In this document: positions 12,478-22,239 of the stretch, in pieces
How the letters are laid out: each line of letters begins with the position of its first letter
Position numbering within the stretch: position 1 is the first letter of the stretch
DNA from: Parasphingopyxis lamellibrachiae
GTDB lineage: Bacteria; Pseudomonadota; Alphaproteobacteria; Sphingomonadales; Sphingomonadaceae
Length of the DNA: 64,000 nt
Assembly (NCBI RefSeq): GCF_003385775.1
Contig: NZ_QRDP01000004.1
Location: 2,568,957-2,632,956, forward strand
Direction of reading: 5' to 3'
Program-made: the position numbers and the translations under genes
The notes under the pieces: model-generated
Seen by the model: only the letters and a program-made list of their open reading frames with translations
Database searches by the model: none
Told to the model about the DNA's origin: nothing

Positions 12478-14291
12478 TGGCCGATGCTTACAAGATTATC
12501 GATCACACCTATGACACTGTAGTCGTTGGCGCCGGCGGCTCTGGCCTGCGTGCGACCATGGGGTCGGCCGCTGGCGGGCTTCGCACGGCCTGCATCACAA
12601 AAGTTTTCCCGACGCGCTCGCACACGGTTGCTGCCCAGGGCGGGATCGCCGCGAGCCTCGGCAATATGGGGCCCGATCACTGGACCTGGCATATGTACGA
12701 CACCGTGAAGGGGTCGGACTGGCTGGGCGATCAGGATGCGATCGAGTATCTGGTGCGCGAAGCGCCAGCCGCCGTGTACGAACTCGAGCATGCTGGCGTG
12801 CCGTTCAGCCGCACTGATGAGGGCAAGATCTATCAACGTCCCTTTGGCGGCATGATGCAGAATATGGGCGAAGGCCCTCCCGCCCAGCGCACGTGCGCTG
12901 CGGCGGATCGCACCGGGCATGCCATGCTTCACGCGCTCTATCAGCAGAGCCTGAAATATGATGCAGACTTTTTCATCGAATATTTCGCGCTGGACCTGAT
13001 CATGGAAGACGGCCCCGATGGGCCCGAATGCCGCGGCGTGATCGCGATGTGCATGGAAGACGGTAGCATTCACCGGTTCCGCTCGCACAATGTGGTATTG
13101 GCGACCGGTGGTTACGGCCGCGCTTATTTCTCCTGCACCTCGGCCCATACCTGCACTGGCGACGGCGGCGGCATGGTGCTGCGGGCTGGTCTGCCCCTGC
13201 AGGATATGGAGTTCGTCCAGTTCCACCCGACCGGCATCTATGGTGCGGGCGTCCTTATTACCGAAGGCGCGCGCGGAGAGGGCGGCTATCTGACCAATTC
13301 CGAAGGCGAACGGTTCATGGAGCGCTATGCGCCGAGCGCCAAGGATCTCGCCTCGCGCGATGTCGTCTCGCGCTCGATGGCGGTCGAAATTCGCGAAGGG
13401 CGCGGCGTTGGCAAGGAGGGGGATCATATCCACCTTCATCTCGACCATATCGATCCGAACATTCTCGCCGAACGGCTGCCTGGCATTACCGAGTCCGGCA
13501 AGATTTTTGCCGGTGTCGATCTTACGCGCCAGCCATTGCCCGTAGTGCCGACGGTCCATTACAATATGGGCGGGATTCCTACCAATTATCACGGCGAAGT
13601 CGTTACCCTGAAAGATGGTAATCCGGACCATGTCGTCCCGGGCTTGTTCGCGATCGGCGAAGCGGCCTGCGTATCGGTGCATGGCGCGAACCGCCTCGGC
13701 TCCAACTCGCTGATCGATCTTGTCGTCTTCGGCCGCGCAACCGGTTTGCGCGTCAATGAAATCACCAAAGCGGGGTCCGCGCACAAGCCGCTGCGGGAGG
13801 ATGCCGCCGATATGGCGCTCGAAAGGCTCGATCATTTCCGCAACGCCAAGGGCAGTTCGCCGACGGCGACAATCCGGCTCGACATGCAGAAAACCATGCA
13901 GGCGCATTGCGCCGTTTTCCGCACCGAAGAGATCATGGCCGAGGGTGTCGAGAAGATGGACGGCATCTACAAGCAGATGCAGGACGTCGATGTCAGCGAT
14001 CGCTCGCTGATCTGGAATACCGATCTCATCGAAACGCTGGAACTGGATAACCTGATTTCCCAGGCCCATTGCACGATCAAGGGGGCCATTGTCCGTAAGG
14101 AAAGTCGCGGCGCTCATGCCCGCAACGATTTCGAAGACCGCGACGATGGCGAATGGATGAAGCACACGCTTTCATGGTTTACCGGTTGGGGCGGCAAGGG
14201 CGGCGACGTCAACCTCGATTACCGCCCGGTCCATGATTATACGCTGACTGAAGAGATCGACTATATCAAACCCAAGGCGCGCGTTTACTAA
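12477..14291 (+). CDS. sdhA: Succinate dehydrogenase flavoprotein subunit
   Basis: 604 residues. The FAD-binding GAGGSGLRA lies at about residues 18-26. The covalent FAD His is in [18 protein letters not shown] (about H49). [21 protein letters not shown] and the active-site Arg region [14 protein letters not shown] are present. It oxidises succinate to fumarate and passes electrons to SdhB. The usual sdhCDAB order is broken: sdhB lies about 5 kb downstream. The stop overlaps the start of a small protein gene by one base. Confidence 0.97.
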   Translation: MADAYKIIDHTYDTVVVGAGGSGLRATMGSAAGGLRTACITKVFPTRSHTVAAQGGIAASLGNMGPDHWTWHMYDTVKGSDWLGDQDAIEYLVREAPAAVYELEHAGVPFSRTDEGKIYQRPFGGMMQNMGEGPPAQRTCAAADRTGHAMLHALYQQSLKYDADFFIEYFALDLIMEDGPDGPECRGVIAMCMEDGSIHRFRSHNVVLATGGYGRAYFSCTSAHTCTGDGGGMVLRAGLPLQDMEFVQFHPTGIYGAGVLITEGARGEGGYLTNSEGERFMERYAPSAKDLASRDVVSRSMAVEIREGRGVGKEGDHIHLHLDHIDPNILAERLPGITESGKIFAGVDLTRQPLPVVPTVHYNMGGIPTNYHGEVVTLKDGNPDHVVPGLFAIGEAACVSVHGANRLGSNSLIDLVVFGRATGLRVNEITKAGSAHKPLREDAADMALERLDHFRNAKGSSPTATIRLDMQKTMQAHCAVFRTEEIMAEGVEKMDGIYKQMQDVDVSDRSLIWNTDLIETLELDNLISQAHCTIKGAIVRKESRGAHARNDFEDRDDGEWMKHTLSWFTGWGGKGGDVNLDYRPVHDYTLTEEIDYIKPKARVY

Positions 14292-14632
14292 TGGCGTGGC
14301 CGGCATGGATCATCTCCGCGCTGGCCCATCCGCAAGTCCGTCGCGCGGGTATCGAGGCCGCAACCAAGGCGGGCACCATGCTGGCTGACCGGCTGGCCAA
14401 GCGCAAATCCGATACGGAAAATGAAATCCCGCCGCCGCTTGACGAGGCGTCTGATGCGGAACTCCTCCGCCAGGCCATGGCGAGCCTGCCGACAAAGCAA
14501 GAACTGGCTGAAGCCATTGCCGAACTCGATGCCCAGGGCGAAGCGCGGGCCCGGCGTCTGCGCGGAACGATCATCCTGATCGCCATCGGACAATTTATCG
14601 CATTGGCCATTGTGATGGCCATCCTGCGCTAG
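14291..14632 (+). CDS. Small coiled-coil protein with a C-terminal membrane segment, coupled to sdhA
   Basis: 113 residues, family not recognised. Residues about 40-90 are charged and helical (KQELAEAIAELDAQGEARARR). The last about 22 residues form a single hydrophobic span (GTIILIAIGQFIALAIVMAIL) ending almost at the C-terminus, so it looks tail-anchored with its bulk in the cytoplasm. Its ATG overlaps the sdhA stop by one base, so it is translated with the succinate dehydrogenase genes. Its position suggests, but does not show, a link to that complex. Confidence 0.7.
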   Translation: MAWPAWIISALAHPQVRRAGIEAATKAGTMLADRLAKRKSDTENEIPPPLDEASDAELLRQAMASLPTKQELAEAIAELDAQGEARARRLRGTIILIAIGQFIALAIVMAILR

Positions 14633-14666
14633 GCGCAGCCAGCCGCTATCTAGGGGACAGAAGAGT

Positions 14667-15977
14667 ATGAAACCGTCGAAATTCATTGGATTATGTGCAC
14701 TGGCCGCGCTCGCGTCGGGTGCACCGGCACAGGCCGAACTCTCATCCGCGGAACAGCGAATGACCGAGACCGTCGACGCCGAGATGGAGCGCACTGTCTC
14801 TCTGCTGGAACGGGTGGTCAACCAGAATAGCGGCACGCGCAATGTCGAGGGAAACCGAGCCGTCATGGCGATGCTTCGGCCGGAATTCGAGGCGCTGGGC
14901 TTTACCGTCGAGATTATCGATCAGGATGAAGTCGACCGGGCCGGTCATTTTTTTGCGCGGCGCGAAGGCCACCCCGCAAACAGGCGTATCCTGCTGATCG
15001 GCCACACCGATACGGTGTTCGAGCCAGATTCCGCCTTTCAGACCTTCACCCGCAATGGCGACCGCGCGACCGGGCCGGGCGTCGTTGACGACAAGGGCGG
15101 TGTGGCCGTGATTATCGCGGCGCTGAGGGCGATGCACGAAGCGGGAACGCTCGAGGGAGCCAATATCGTCGTGGCGCTGACCGGCGACGAGGAAGATTTC
15201 GGCGAGCCTGCGGCAATTGGACGCCGCGATCTGGTGGAGGCCGGGCAATGGGCCGATATCGCGCTTGGTTTCGAAGGGCTCGCCATTCGCGATGGGCAGG
15301 ACATGGGTACGATTGCCCGGCGTTCCTCCAACAGCTGGACGCTGACGACGAGCGGCAATCAGGGCCACAGCTCGACCATCTTCAGCGATTGGGCCGGCGA
15401 CGGGGCGATCTACGAAATGGCGCGGATCATCTCGCGGTTCCGCAGCGAACTGCCCGAGCCGAATCTCACCTTCAACGTCGGCCTACTCGCTGGTGGTACG
15501 ACCGCCGAACTCGATGAGCAGGCACTGCGCGCACAGGCGACGGGCAAGACCAATATCATCCCGCCGATCGCGATAGCACGCGGCGATTTCAGGACCTTGT
15601 CGCAGGAACAGACCGATCGGGTCCGGGCGCGGATGCGGGAGATCGTGGCCGATCATGCGCCCGGTACAGGCGCGGAAATCCTGTTCGACGAGGGCTATCC
15701 GCCGATGGCGCCGACCGCAGGAAACCGGGCATTGTTCGACCGGCTCAACAGCGTGAATTCGGATCTCGGTCTGCCCGAAATGGGGCTGCTCGATCCTGCG
15801 CTAAGAGGCGCTGCCGATATAGCCTTTGTCGCTGAATATACCGATGCCCTGGCCGGCCTCGGCGCCGCCGGAGAGGGCAGTCATGGCCCTGCGGAAACAA
15901 TCGATCTCAGCGTGATCCCGCGTCAGGCGAAGCGTGCAGCCATCCTTATCTCACGGCTCGCTGCCGAGGAGAGGTAA
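14667..15977 (+). CDS. Exported M20-family metallopeptidase (glutamate carboxypeptidase-like)
   Basis: 436 residues with a signal peptide (KPSKFIGLCALAALASGAPAQA). The M20 zinc motifs are clear: LIGHTDTVFE, GPGVVDDKGG and TGDEEDFGE, then GNQGHSS for the dimerisation-domain His, and GEGSHGPAE near the C-terminus. The family cleaves peptides or N-acylated amino acids with two zinc ions, here probably in the periplasm. It is 34 bp downstream of the small sdhA-coupled gene and could share its transcript. Confidence 0.88.
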   Translation: MKPSKFIGLCALAALASGAPAQAELSSAEQRMTETVDAEMERTVSLLERVVNQNSGTRNVEGNRAVMAMLRPEFEALGFTVEIIDQDEVDRAGHFFARREGHPANRRILLIGHTDTVFEPDSAFQTFTRNGDRATGPGVVDDKGGVAVIIAALRAMHEAGTLEGANIVVALTGDEEDFGEPAAIGRRDLVEAGQWADIALGFEGLAIRDGQDMGTIARRSSNSWTLTTSGNQGHSSTIFSDWAGDGAIYEMARIISRFRSELPEPNLTFNVGLLAGGTTAELDEQALRAQATGKTNIIPPIAIARGDFRTLSQEQTDRVRARMREIVADHAPGTGAEILFDEGYPPMAPTAGNRALFDRLNSVNSDLGLPEMGLLDPALRGAADIAFVAEYTDALAGLGAAGEGSHGPAETIDLSVIPRQAKRAAILISRLAAEER

Positions 15978-16063
15978 CAAGCTGACGGATCGGCCCGGAC
16001 CGGGCGAGCGGAACCGTTTCCTCAGATTAATTTGATCGCCCCATACCGAAGGACATTCGCACC

Positions 16064-16882
16064 ATGCCGAACGACGATCAGCGCGACTATTGGAACGAAC
16101 AGGGCGGTCCAAACTGGGTGAAACACCAGGCGCGTCTCGATGAGATGCTGGCCCCGGCAAGTTCCGTTCTGGTCGATGCTGCGGCGGTTGCAGCCGGTGA
16201 AAGGGTGCTAGACATTGGATGCGGAACCGGCGCGGTTTCCGAGTGGCTGGCCGAGCAAGGCGCCGAAGTAACAGGTATCGATCTATCCGAGACGATGATC
16301 GCGGGCGCCCAGTTCCGGGCGCGGGAAAATCTGACATTTCTGGCTGCCGATGCCGGCGAATTTCGCGGCGATCCGGCCTTCACCGCCGCCGTTTCCCGTT
16401 TCGGAGTGATGTTTTTTGACGATCCCGACGCAGCTTTTGAGAATATTCGCGCGAACCTGAATTCGGGCGGCAGGCTCCTGTTTGTCTGCTGGCAGGCCCC
16501 GGCTCGCAATCCCTGGGCGATGGTTCCCGCACTGGCGGTCAAGCCCCTGCTGGCGGACCCTGCACCGGTCGATCCGCATGCGCCCGGCCCCTTCGCCTTT
16601 TCAGACCGGGACCGGGTTACCGATATTCTGGCGTCCGCCGGTTTTCGCGATATCGGGATCGCCGGCCATGACATTCCGATAAGGCTGAGTGCGCACGGTC
16701 TGGACGACGCGACGGACTTCGCCTGCCAGGTTGGGCCGGGTTCCCGGGCCATGCTTGAGCTGGACGAGGCCGGCCGCGCCAAAGCGCGCAAAGCCATTTA
16801 CGATGCGCTGTCTCCCTTCAACGACGCGACCGGATCGGTCGTTCTGGACGGCGCGGTCTGGCTGGTTACGGCCACGGCCTAG
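16064..16882 (+). CDS. Class I SAM-dependent methyltransferase
   Basis: 272 residues. SAM motif I (RVLDIGCGTGAVSEWLAEQG) lies at about residues 46-65, followed by GIDLSETMI and AVSRFGVMFFDDP. The N-terminus DYWNEQGGPNWVKHQARLDEML is common in a UbiE/COQ5-like subgroup of small-molecule methyltransferases. The substrate cannot be assigned. It lies between an M20 peptidase and the convergent lldD. Confidence 0.83.
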   Translation: MPNDDQRDYWNEQGGPNWVKHQARLDEMLAPASSVLVDAAAVAAGERVLDIGCGTGAVSEWLAEQGAEVTGIDLSETMIAGAQFRARENLTFLAADAGEFRGDPAFTAAVSRFGVMFFDDPDAAFENIRANLNSGGRLLFVCWQAPARNPWAMVPALAVKPLLADPAPVDPHAPGPFAFSDRDRVTDILASAGFRDIGIAGHDIPIRLSAHGLDDATDFACQVGPGSRAMLELDEAGRAKARKAIYDALSPFNDATGSVVLDGAVWLVTATA

Positions 16883-16900
16883 CGGCAAGAGCGGATTTCT

Positions 16901-18049
16901 CTATCGCCAGCGCAGATTGTTCCGGTTGAGCTGGTCGACCGATGTAACGCCCATCAATTTCATGTCGCGCTCGATTTCAGCGCGCAGATTGCCCAGCGCC
17001 TGTTCCACGCCCTGCTGACCGGCCGCCGCGAGGGCATAGAGATATAATCTACCGCCTGAACAGGCTTTGGCGCCTACGCTGAGCGCCTTGAGCACATGGC
17101 TGCCGCGCCGTATGCCGCCGTCGCAGATTACGTCGAGCCTGTCGCCGACCGCATCGACGATTTCGGCAAGCTGGTCGAACGGTGCGCGGCTGCCATCGAG
17201 CTGGCGACCGCCATGGTTGGAGACCATGATGGCAGTCGCGCCGATATCCGCAGCGCGCCGAGCGTCGTCAACCGACATGATGCCTTTCAGGCAGAACTCA
17301 CCGCCCCATTCGGCGCGGATCTGCGCCGCTGTTTCCCAATCGAGCGACTGGTCGAGCATCGTCGAGAAATATTCGCCGACCGACAGCGCCACATTGCTGC
17401 CTTCGGCGACATGGCCGCTGAGATTGGGAAGCTCGAACTTTTCGCGCAGCAGATAGTTCAATCCCCAGGCGGGTTTGGCGGCGTAGCTCAGAAAGGAGTG
17501 CGGGGTGATACGGGGCGGCGAGGTAAAGCCGGTGTGCAGGCAGCGTTCGCGATTGCCGCCGACGATCGTATCGACGGTGAGCGTGAGGGCATCGAATTTG
17601 GCGGCCTTGCACTGTTCGACCATCGCCCGGTTCAGTCCCTTGTCCTTGTGGATGTAGAGCTGAAACATTTTGGGGCAGGCATAGTCGGCCCCGATCTCTT
17701 CGATGCTGACGGTCGCGAGCGAGGAAATGCCAAAATATGTGCCGAATTTTTCCGCTGCCCGGCCCACTGCCCTTTCTCCCTGCCAATGAAAAAGCCGTTG
17801 GAGCGCCGTCGGCGAGAGGAAAAGCGGCATGGCGATTTTTCGGCCCATGACCGTTGTCGACATGTCTATGTCCTGGACCCCTGCCAGGACATTGGGGACG
17901 AGATCGCAATCGTCGAATGCAGCCGTGTTGCGGCGCAGAGTCGCTTCGTCATCGGCTCCGCCATCGATATAATGGAACACAGGGCCGGGCAGGCGCAGTT
18001 TCGCAAGTCTCCGGAAATCCTCACTATTGTGGCAATCATTCAACCGCAT
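16901..18049 (-). CDS. lldD: FMN-dependent alpha-hydroxy acid dehydrogenase (L-lactate dehydrogenase type)
   Basis: 382 residues from the ATG at 18049; a GTG 36 bp upstream would add 12 residues unlike the family. The TIM-barrel has HYIDGGADDE near the N-terminus, and SNHGGRQLDG carries the catalytic His. CDGGIRRGSHVLKALSVGA is the phosphate/FMN-binding end. L-lactate oxidation to pyruvate feeding the respiratory chain is most likely, but related enzymes use glycolate or mandelate. It is divergent from the ATP-grasp gene, 109 bp away. Confidence 0.85.
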   Translation of the reverse strand: MRLNDCHNSEDFRRLAKLRLPGPVFHYIDGGADDEATLRRNTAAFDDCDLVPNVLAGVQDIDMSTTVMGRKIAMPLFLSPTALQRLFHWQGERAVGRAAEKFGTYFGISSLATVSIEEIGADYACPKMFQLYIHKDKGLNRAMVEQCKAAKFDALTLTVDTIVGGNRERCLHTGFTSPPRITPHSFLSYAAKPAWGLNYLLREKFELPNLSGHVAEGSNVALSVGEYFSTMLDQSLDWETAAQIRAEWGGEFCLKGIMSVDDARRAADIGATAIMVSNHGGRQLDGSRAPFDQLAEIVDAVGDRLDVICDGGIRRGSHVLKALSVGAKACSGGRLYLYALAAAGQQGVEQALGNLRAEIERDMKLMGVTSVDQLNRNNLRWR

Positions 18050-18158
18050 GGCGATATGCTCTAACCCAACCGCCCAACCTTGCACAGTCAGCTATTGGCG
18101 AAGCGCCCCGGTGGCGGCTACAAGCGCCGGCAGGGGTCGCAATATTCAGGATAAATCT

Positions 18159-19166
18159 GTGTTCCAAACCATCGAACCGCTCGTGATTCCACAGGAAGCA
18201 AAAGAGCGGCTGCGCATCATGTTCATTGCCAAACATGCGCTTTGGGACGGCGGCCTTCATCCGGAGGATGGCAACCATGCGCTCTATCATCACGAGACGC
18301 GCAGCATCCTCGAAGAATTGGGCCTGAATCTGACGCTTGCCAACAGTTTCGATGCGCTCATCACCCGGCCCGATGTCGATTTTGTCTTTCCCTTGCTCAA
18401 CCGCGCGGGTTTCGTGAATTCCGAGATGCTCGGCCCGTTGCTCTGCAACATGCACCGGATACCCTATCTCGGTGCCAGCCCGATCATTCGCGGGCTCTCC
18501 GATGACAAGCATCTTTCGAAACTCGTTGCCGTGCGCGCCGGCGTACCGACTTCGCCCTGGGCGATCTATCGCCGCGGCGCGCCGGTGGACGAAGCCGATT
18601 GTCCGGAGGGCGAAAGGCTGGTCATCAAGCCCAACGCTTCGTCCGCCTCATGGGGCGTGCAGGATGCGACCAATTGGGATGGTGTCGCCCATGCAGTCGC
18701 CGATATCCATAATCAGGGCCATGATGCGATTGTCGAGCCGTTTCTCAATGGCAGCGATGTGGAGGTGCCGGTCATCACGACCGGTGACCCCGAAATCCTG
18801 CCGATGCTCATTTTCCAGCAGGCCGACCCGACGCATCTCAGAACCTATTATGAGAAACGCGATCTTGTCGACCGTGCACAGAAATATTCGCTTGATCCGT
18901 TCGAGGATGCAGAATGGGTTCCCAAAATTGCGGAATTGACGACCAGGCTTTTTCGGGAGTTCAGACCGTTCGATTATGGCCGCTTTGAGTTCCGGTTGGA
19001 TCGCGAAACCGGCGATGTGCAGTTTTTGGAAGTCAATCTCAATTGCAACCTGTGGTCGGAAAAAGTGTTTGGCCGCGCCGCCAAGCTTGCCGGCCTGACC
19101 CAGGCCGAACTGATCGAAACGATTTTGGCCGACAGCCTGCGGCGCAACGGCCTTATCGGCCGTTGA
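18159..19166 (+). CDS. ATP-grasp protein related to D-alanine--D-alanine ligase
   Basis: 335 residues from a GTG at 18159 with an AGGA ribosome-binding site 8 bases upstream; the next in-frame ATG is at 18219. FPLLNRAGFVNSEMLGPLLCNMHRIPYLGASP and SDDKHLSKLVAVRAGVPTSPW are Ddl-like, and RLVIKPNASSASWGVQ and FLEVNLNCNLWS are ATP-grasp nucleotide and metal sites. The Ddl signature is loose, so this is probably a ligase of another small-molecule acid and amine rather than the cell-wall D-Ala-D-Ala ligase. It is flanked by lldD and sdhB. Confidence 0.7.
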   Translation: MFQTIEPLVIPQEAKERLRIMFIAKHALWDGGLHPEDGNHALYHHETRSILEELGLNLTLANSFDALITRPDVDFVFPLLNRAGFVNSEMLGPLLCNMHRIPYLGASPIIRGLSDDKHLSKLVAVRAGVPTSPWAIYRRGAPVDEADCPEGERLVIKPNASSASWGVQDATNWDGVAHAVADIHNQGHDAIVEPFLNGSDVEVPVITTGDPEILPMLIFQQADPTHLRTYYEKRDLVDRAQKYSLDPFEDAEWVPKIAELTTRLFREFRPFDYGRFEFRLDRETGDVQFLEVNLNCNLWSEKVFGRAAKLAGLTQAELIETILADSLRRNGLIGR

Positions 19167-19186
19167 CCGATTAAGGAGGCACCGAA

Positions 19187-19211
19187 CCGGCATTGCCGGA
19201 TGCGGTTTTTT
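19187..19211 (+). terminator. Possible weak rho-independent terminator upstream of sdhB
   Basis: CCGGC-ATT-GCCGG (19187-19199) is followed after 6 bases by a run of six T (19206-19211). The stem is only 5 bp, so termination would be weak. Confidence 0.3.
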
Positions 19212-19303
19212 CGCCGGCTGAAGAAAATGTACCGCACTTCCCCCTTCCGCATGGCGGAATGAGGCGCTATCCCGCTTTCAAACGCGAGGGAAATGAACGA
19301 ACC

Positions 19304-20086
19304 ATGGCTCAATTTGTGCTTCCGAAGAACAGCAGGATCACCAAGCAGGGCGAGGTGCATAAATCGGATGGCGCCCGGACCAAGACGTTCAAAGTCTATC
19401 GTTATGACCCCGACAGTGGTGAGAACCCGCATTATGACCGGTTTGAAATCGATCTCGACGAATGTGGCCCGATGGTGCTCGATGCGCTGATCAAGATGAA
19501 AGGCGAGCAGGATAGCTCGCTCACTTTCCGCCGTTCCTGTCGCGAAGGTATTTGCGGTTCCTGTTCGATGAATATCGACGGAAAGAACGGCTTGGCCTGC
19601 ACCACGGCAATCGAAGATTGCAAAAGCAAGGAAGTCACGATCACGCCGCTGCCGGCGATGGATGTGATCAAGGACCTTGTTCCCGATTTCACGCATTTTT
19701 ACGCCCAGTATGCGTCGATCCAGCCCTGGCTGAAAACAGAAACGCCTGAGCCCTCCGGCCAGGAACGGCTGCAATCGCCGGAAGATCGCGAAAAACTGGA
19801 CGGTCTGTATGAATGCATCCTGTGCGCATGCTGCTCGACAAGCTGCCCCAGCTATTGGTGGAACAGCGACAAGTTCCTCGGCCCGGCTATCCTGTTGCAG
19901 GCCTATCGCTGGCTCGCGGACAGCCGTGACGAACATACCGGCGAACGACTGGACGAACTTGAAGATCCGTTCCGACTCTATCGCTGCCACACGATCATGA
20001 ACTGCGCCAATGTCTGCCCCAAGGGCTTGTCTCCGGCCAAAGCGATCGCCGAAACCAAGAAGATGCTGCTCGAACGCTCGGTCTGA
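19304..20086 (+). CDS. sdhB: Succinate dehydrogenase iron-sulfur subunit
   Basis: 260 residues from the ATG at 19304 ([12 protein letters not shown]); an in-frame extension upstream is not family-like. The [2Fe-2S] cysteines are in [16 protein letters not shown] and GLAC, and the [4Fe-4S]/[3Fe-4S] cysteines in [16 protein letters not shown] and [14 protein letters not shown]. It carries electrons from SdhA to the membrane anchors. It is separated from sdhCDA by four unrelated genes, two of them opposing or divergent, so it must have its own promoter or read through from the ATP-grasp gene. Confidence 0.96.
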   Translation: MAQFVLPKNSRITKQGEVHKSDGARTKTFKVYRYDPDSGENPHYDRFEIDLDECGPMVLDALIKMKGEQDSSLTFRRSCREGICGSCSMNIDGKNGLACTTAIEDCKSKEVTITPLPAMDVIKDLVPDFTHFYAQYASIQPWLKTETPEPSGQERLQSPEDREKLDGLYECILCACCSTSCPSYWWNSDKFLGPAILLQAYRWLADSRDEHTGERLDELEDPFRLYRCHTIMNCANVCPKGLSPAKAIAETKKMLLERSV

Positions 20087-20102
20087 GCGGAGCGGAGCTC
20101 TC

Positions 20103-20555
20103 TTGTCCGAATCCAAATTTCGTCACGAGCCCGACCCTGAAAATCCGGGCTGGATGATCTGGGAGATCAGGGAAGAAGAGCGTTTCAATCAGATATTGGG
20201 CCCGTTTCGCGTCCGCAAGGAAAGCGAAACGACCGCGCGTTGCCGGATCTGGCCGCAGCGGATTCACAGCAATCTCGCGGACGCCGTCCATGGTGGCGTG
20301 GTGATGAGCTTTGTCGATATATCCCTCTTCGCCGGGTCGCGCATGCTGGGCATTCAGCATGCGGGGCGTTCGGTGACCCTCGATCTGACATGCCAGTTCA
20401 TGGCGCCCGGCATGCTCGGCAAGCCGCTGGACGCCGAGGTGGAGATCCTGCGCGAAACGGGACGGCTCGTCTTCTTGCGCGGCTTGGTGGTGCAGGAAGA
20501 GGTGAAGGTTGCCGCGTTTTCGGGAACCATCCGCAAGGCGAGCCCTCCCCGATGA
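20103..20555 (+). CDS. PaaI/hotdog-fold thioesterase family protein
   Basis: 150 residues from a TTG at 20103, which has GGAG five bases upstream; no ATG gives the complete N-terminus. NLADAVHGGVVMSFVDISLFAG is the hotdog PaaI signature (His-Gly-Gly region), followed by VTLDLTCQFMAPG and RTETGRLV-like strands. The family hydrolyses acyl-CoA thioesters. It lies 16 bp after sdhB and overlaps zapE by 4 bases (ATGA), so sdhB, thioesterase and zapE look like one unit. Confidence 0.8.
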   Translation: MSESKFRHEPDPENPGWMIWEIREEERFNQILGPFRVRKESETTARCRIWPQRIHSNLADAVHGGVVMSFVDISLFAGSRMLGIQHAGRSVTLDLTCQFMAPGMLGKPLDAEVEILRETGRLVFLRGLVVQEEVKVAAFSGTIRKASPPR

Positions 20556-21661
20556 CCGCCCTTGCCGCGCGCTACCGGTCACTGGTCGAAGCCGGGGAGC
20601 TTCGGCCCGATGACGATCAGCAACGGGCGGTCCAACATCTGGTTCAATTGACGGAAAAACTGGAACAGGCGCCGCGGCGCGGCAGCGTGCTCTGGCGGAC
20701 ATTGGGCAAGAAGCCGGATCCCGTTCGCGGCGTCTATCTCTGGGGCGGCGTCGGACGAGGCAAATCCATGCTGATGGATCTTTTCTACGCGTGTCTCGAC
20801 ATGCCCTCCAAACGGCGCGTGCATTTCCACGAATTCATGCTCGAAATCCATGACCGGCTGCGCGTCGAACGCGCCAAGGAAAAGGGCGATCCCGTGTTGC
20901 CGGTGGCCGATGCGATCCGCGATAGTGCCCGCCTGCTCGCGCTGGACGAGATGGTCGTCAACAACACGGCCGATGCCGCGATTCTCTCCCGTCTCTTCAC
21001 GGCGCTGCTGGAGAAGGGGGTTACGGTCGTCACGACATCCAACCGCCCGCCGGGCGATCTGTACAAAGATGGCCTCAACCGCGAGCTGTTTCTGCCCTTT
21101 ATCGACCTGATAGAAGAGCGTCTGGAAGTCGTATCGCTCAATGGACCGACCGATTATCGGCTGGAGCGGCTGGGCGGCATGCCGACATGGTATGTGCCCA
21201 ATGGCGAGGCGGCCACAGCGGAGCTGCGCGAAGCCTTTTTCCGTCTGACGGATTATTCGCCCGACGATGCCGAACATGTTCCCAGCGAAGATATTGCCGT
21301 CCCTGGCGGGCGGACGCTCCATGTGCCTAAATCCCTGAAAGGAGTCGCTGTTTTCTCATTCAAGCGGCTGTGCGCGGAAGCGCGCGGTGCTGCCGATTAT
21401 CTGGCTATCGCGCGGAAATTTCATACGGTCCTGATTGTTGGAATCCCGGTGATGGAGCCGGACAAACGCAACGAAGCCAGCCGTTTCAAAACGCTGATCG
21501 ACGCGCTGTACGAACATAAGGTCAAACTGCTGGCGGCGGCCGATGCGGAGCCGCAGAATCTCTATGGCCAAGGCGATGGCGCGTTTGAATTCGAGCGCAC
21601 GGCTTCGCGGCTTATCGAGATGCAGTCACAGGATTATCTGGCTTCCGGCCACGGTATGTGA
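20552..21661 (+). CDS. zapE: Cell division protein ZapE (AFG1-like ATPase)
   Basis: 369 residues from the ATG at 20552, in the four-base overlap with the preceding thioesterase stop. The Walker A motif GGVGRGKSMLMDLF (about K71) is followed by the AFG1 signature RRVHFHEFMLEIHDRL. LLALDEMVVNNTADAAIL is Walker B-like, and TTSNRPPGDLYKDGLNRELFLPFI is typical of the family. ZapE interacts with FtsZ at the late divisome in E. coli; the mitochondrial homologue is a protein quality-control factor. Confidence 0.92.
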   Translation: MTALAARYRSLVEAGELRPDDDQQRAVQHLVQLTEKLEQAPRRGSVLWRTLGKKPDPVRGVYLWGGVGRGKSMLMDLFYACLDMPSKRRVHFHEFMLEIHDRLRVERAKEKGDPVLPVADAIRDSARLLALDEMVVNNTADAAILSRLFTALLEKGVTVVTTSNRPPGDLYKDGLNRELFLPFIDLIEERLEVVSLNGPTDYRLERLGGMPTWYVPNGEAATAELREAFFRLTDYSPDDAEHVPSEDIAVPGGRTLHVPKSLKGVAVFSFKRLCAEARGAADYLAIARKFHTVLIVGIPVMEPDKRNEASRFKTLIDALYEHKVKLLAAADAEPQNLYGQGDGAFEFERTASRLIEMQSQDYLASGHGM

Positions 21662-21680
21662 GCGAGCTTTAGCGCTGACC

Positions 21681-22238
21681 CTATAGGGCTTGCGCCAAAT
21701 CCCGGCCGCGGGCGGTTAAATCATAAAGCGGTGCGGGCGGGAATTCTTCGACGATCCTGCGCGAAACCAGATCGTTTCCTATCATCTGTTTCAGGGTCAG
21801 TGAAAGCGCTCGGGGTGTTGCTGGAGCGAGCTCGCTTTTCAACTGGGTGAAGCGGCGGGGCGATGCTTGCAGTTCGTAGGTGAGCGGGAGCGTCCAGCGC
21901 TGGAACGCTCTTGGCGTCAGGTTTAGTCGATCCGATACAGTTCCGATATTTTGCGCCTGGCTAGCGATAGCCGCTCCCTTGGGCGTCAAAAGATATTCGG
22001 GGCGAAGGGGGTGGCCATGGCCCGGATTGCGCTTGATCCAGCCGCTCGTTTTGAGATGGTCCAGTGTGCTCGCCAGCGCCGATCGCGCGCACCCGACCCG
22101 GTTGAGCAGCAGAACGAAGCGGCCGCCGCCGCCTTCGTCTGCCAGCGCGGAGAGCACTGGTACGGCCCAGCGCCGCTCTCCCAAAATCCGAATGTCGTGC
22201 ATCAACAGCATAGAGAGGTCCGTTCGTGTTTGACTCAA
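21681..22238 (-). CDS. Duplicated winged-helix HxlR-like transcriptional regulator
   Basis: 185 residues from a TTG at 22238, or 176 from the ATG at 22211; the start is uncertain. Two winged-helix segments can be seen. The first is RWAVPVLSALADEGGGGRFVLLLNRVGCARSALASTLDHLKTSGWIKR. The second is a more HxlR-like repeat (about residues 105-180) reading RWTLPLTYELQASPRRFTQLKSEL then LSLTLKQMIGNDLVSRRIV. It is divergent from the VOC gene, the usual layout for a regulator and its target. Confidence 0.72.
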   Translation of the reverse strand: MSQTRTDLSMLLMHDIRILGERRWAVPVLSALADEGGGGRFVLLLNRVGCARSALASTLDHLKTSGWIKRNPGHGHPLRPEYLLTPKGAAIASQAQNIGTVSDRLNLTPRAFQRWTLPLTYELQASPRRFTQLKSELAPATPRALSLTLKQMIGNDLVSRRIVEEFPPAPLYDLTARGRDLAQAL

Positions 22239-22239
22239 T

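Noticed and set aside
12408..14165. A 585-codon open frame antisense to sdhA
   Set aside because: It mirrors the sdhA reading frame; no start signal and no recognisable domain, whereas sdhA has all its catalytic motifs.
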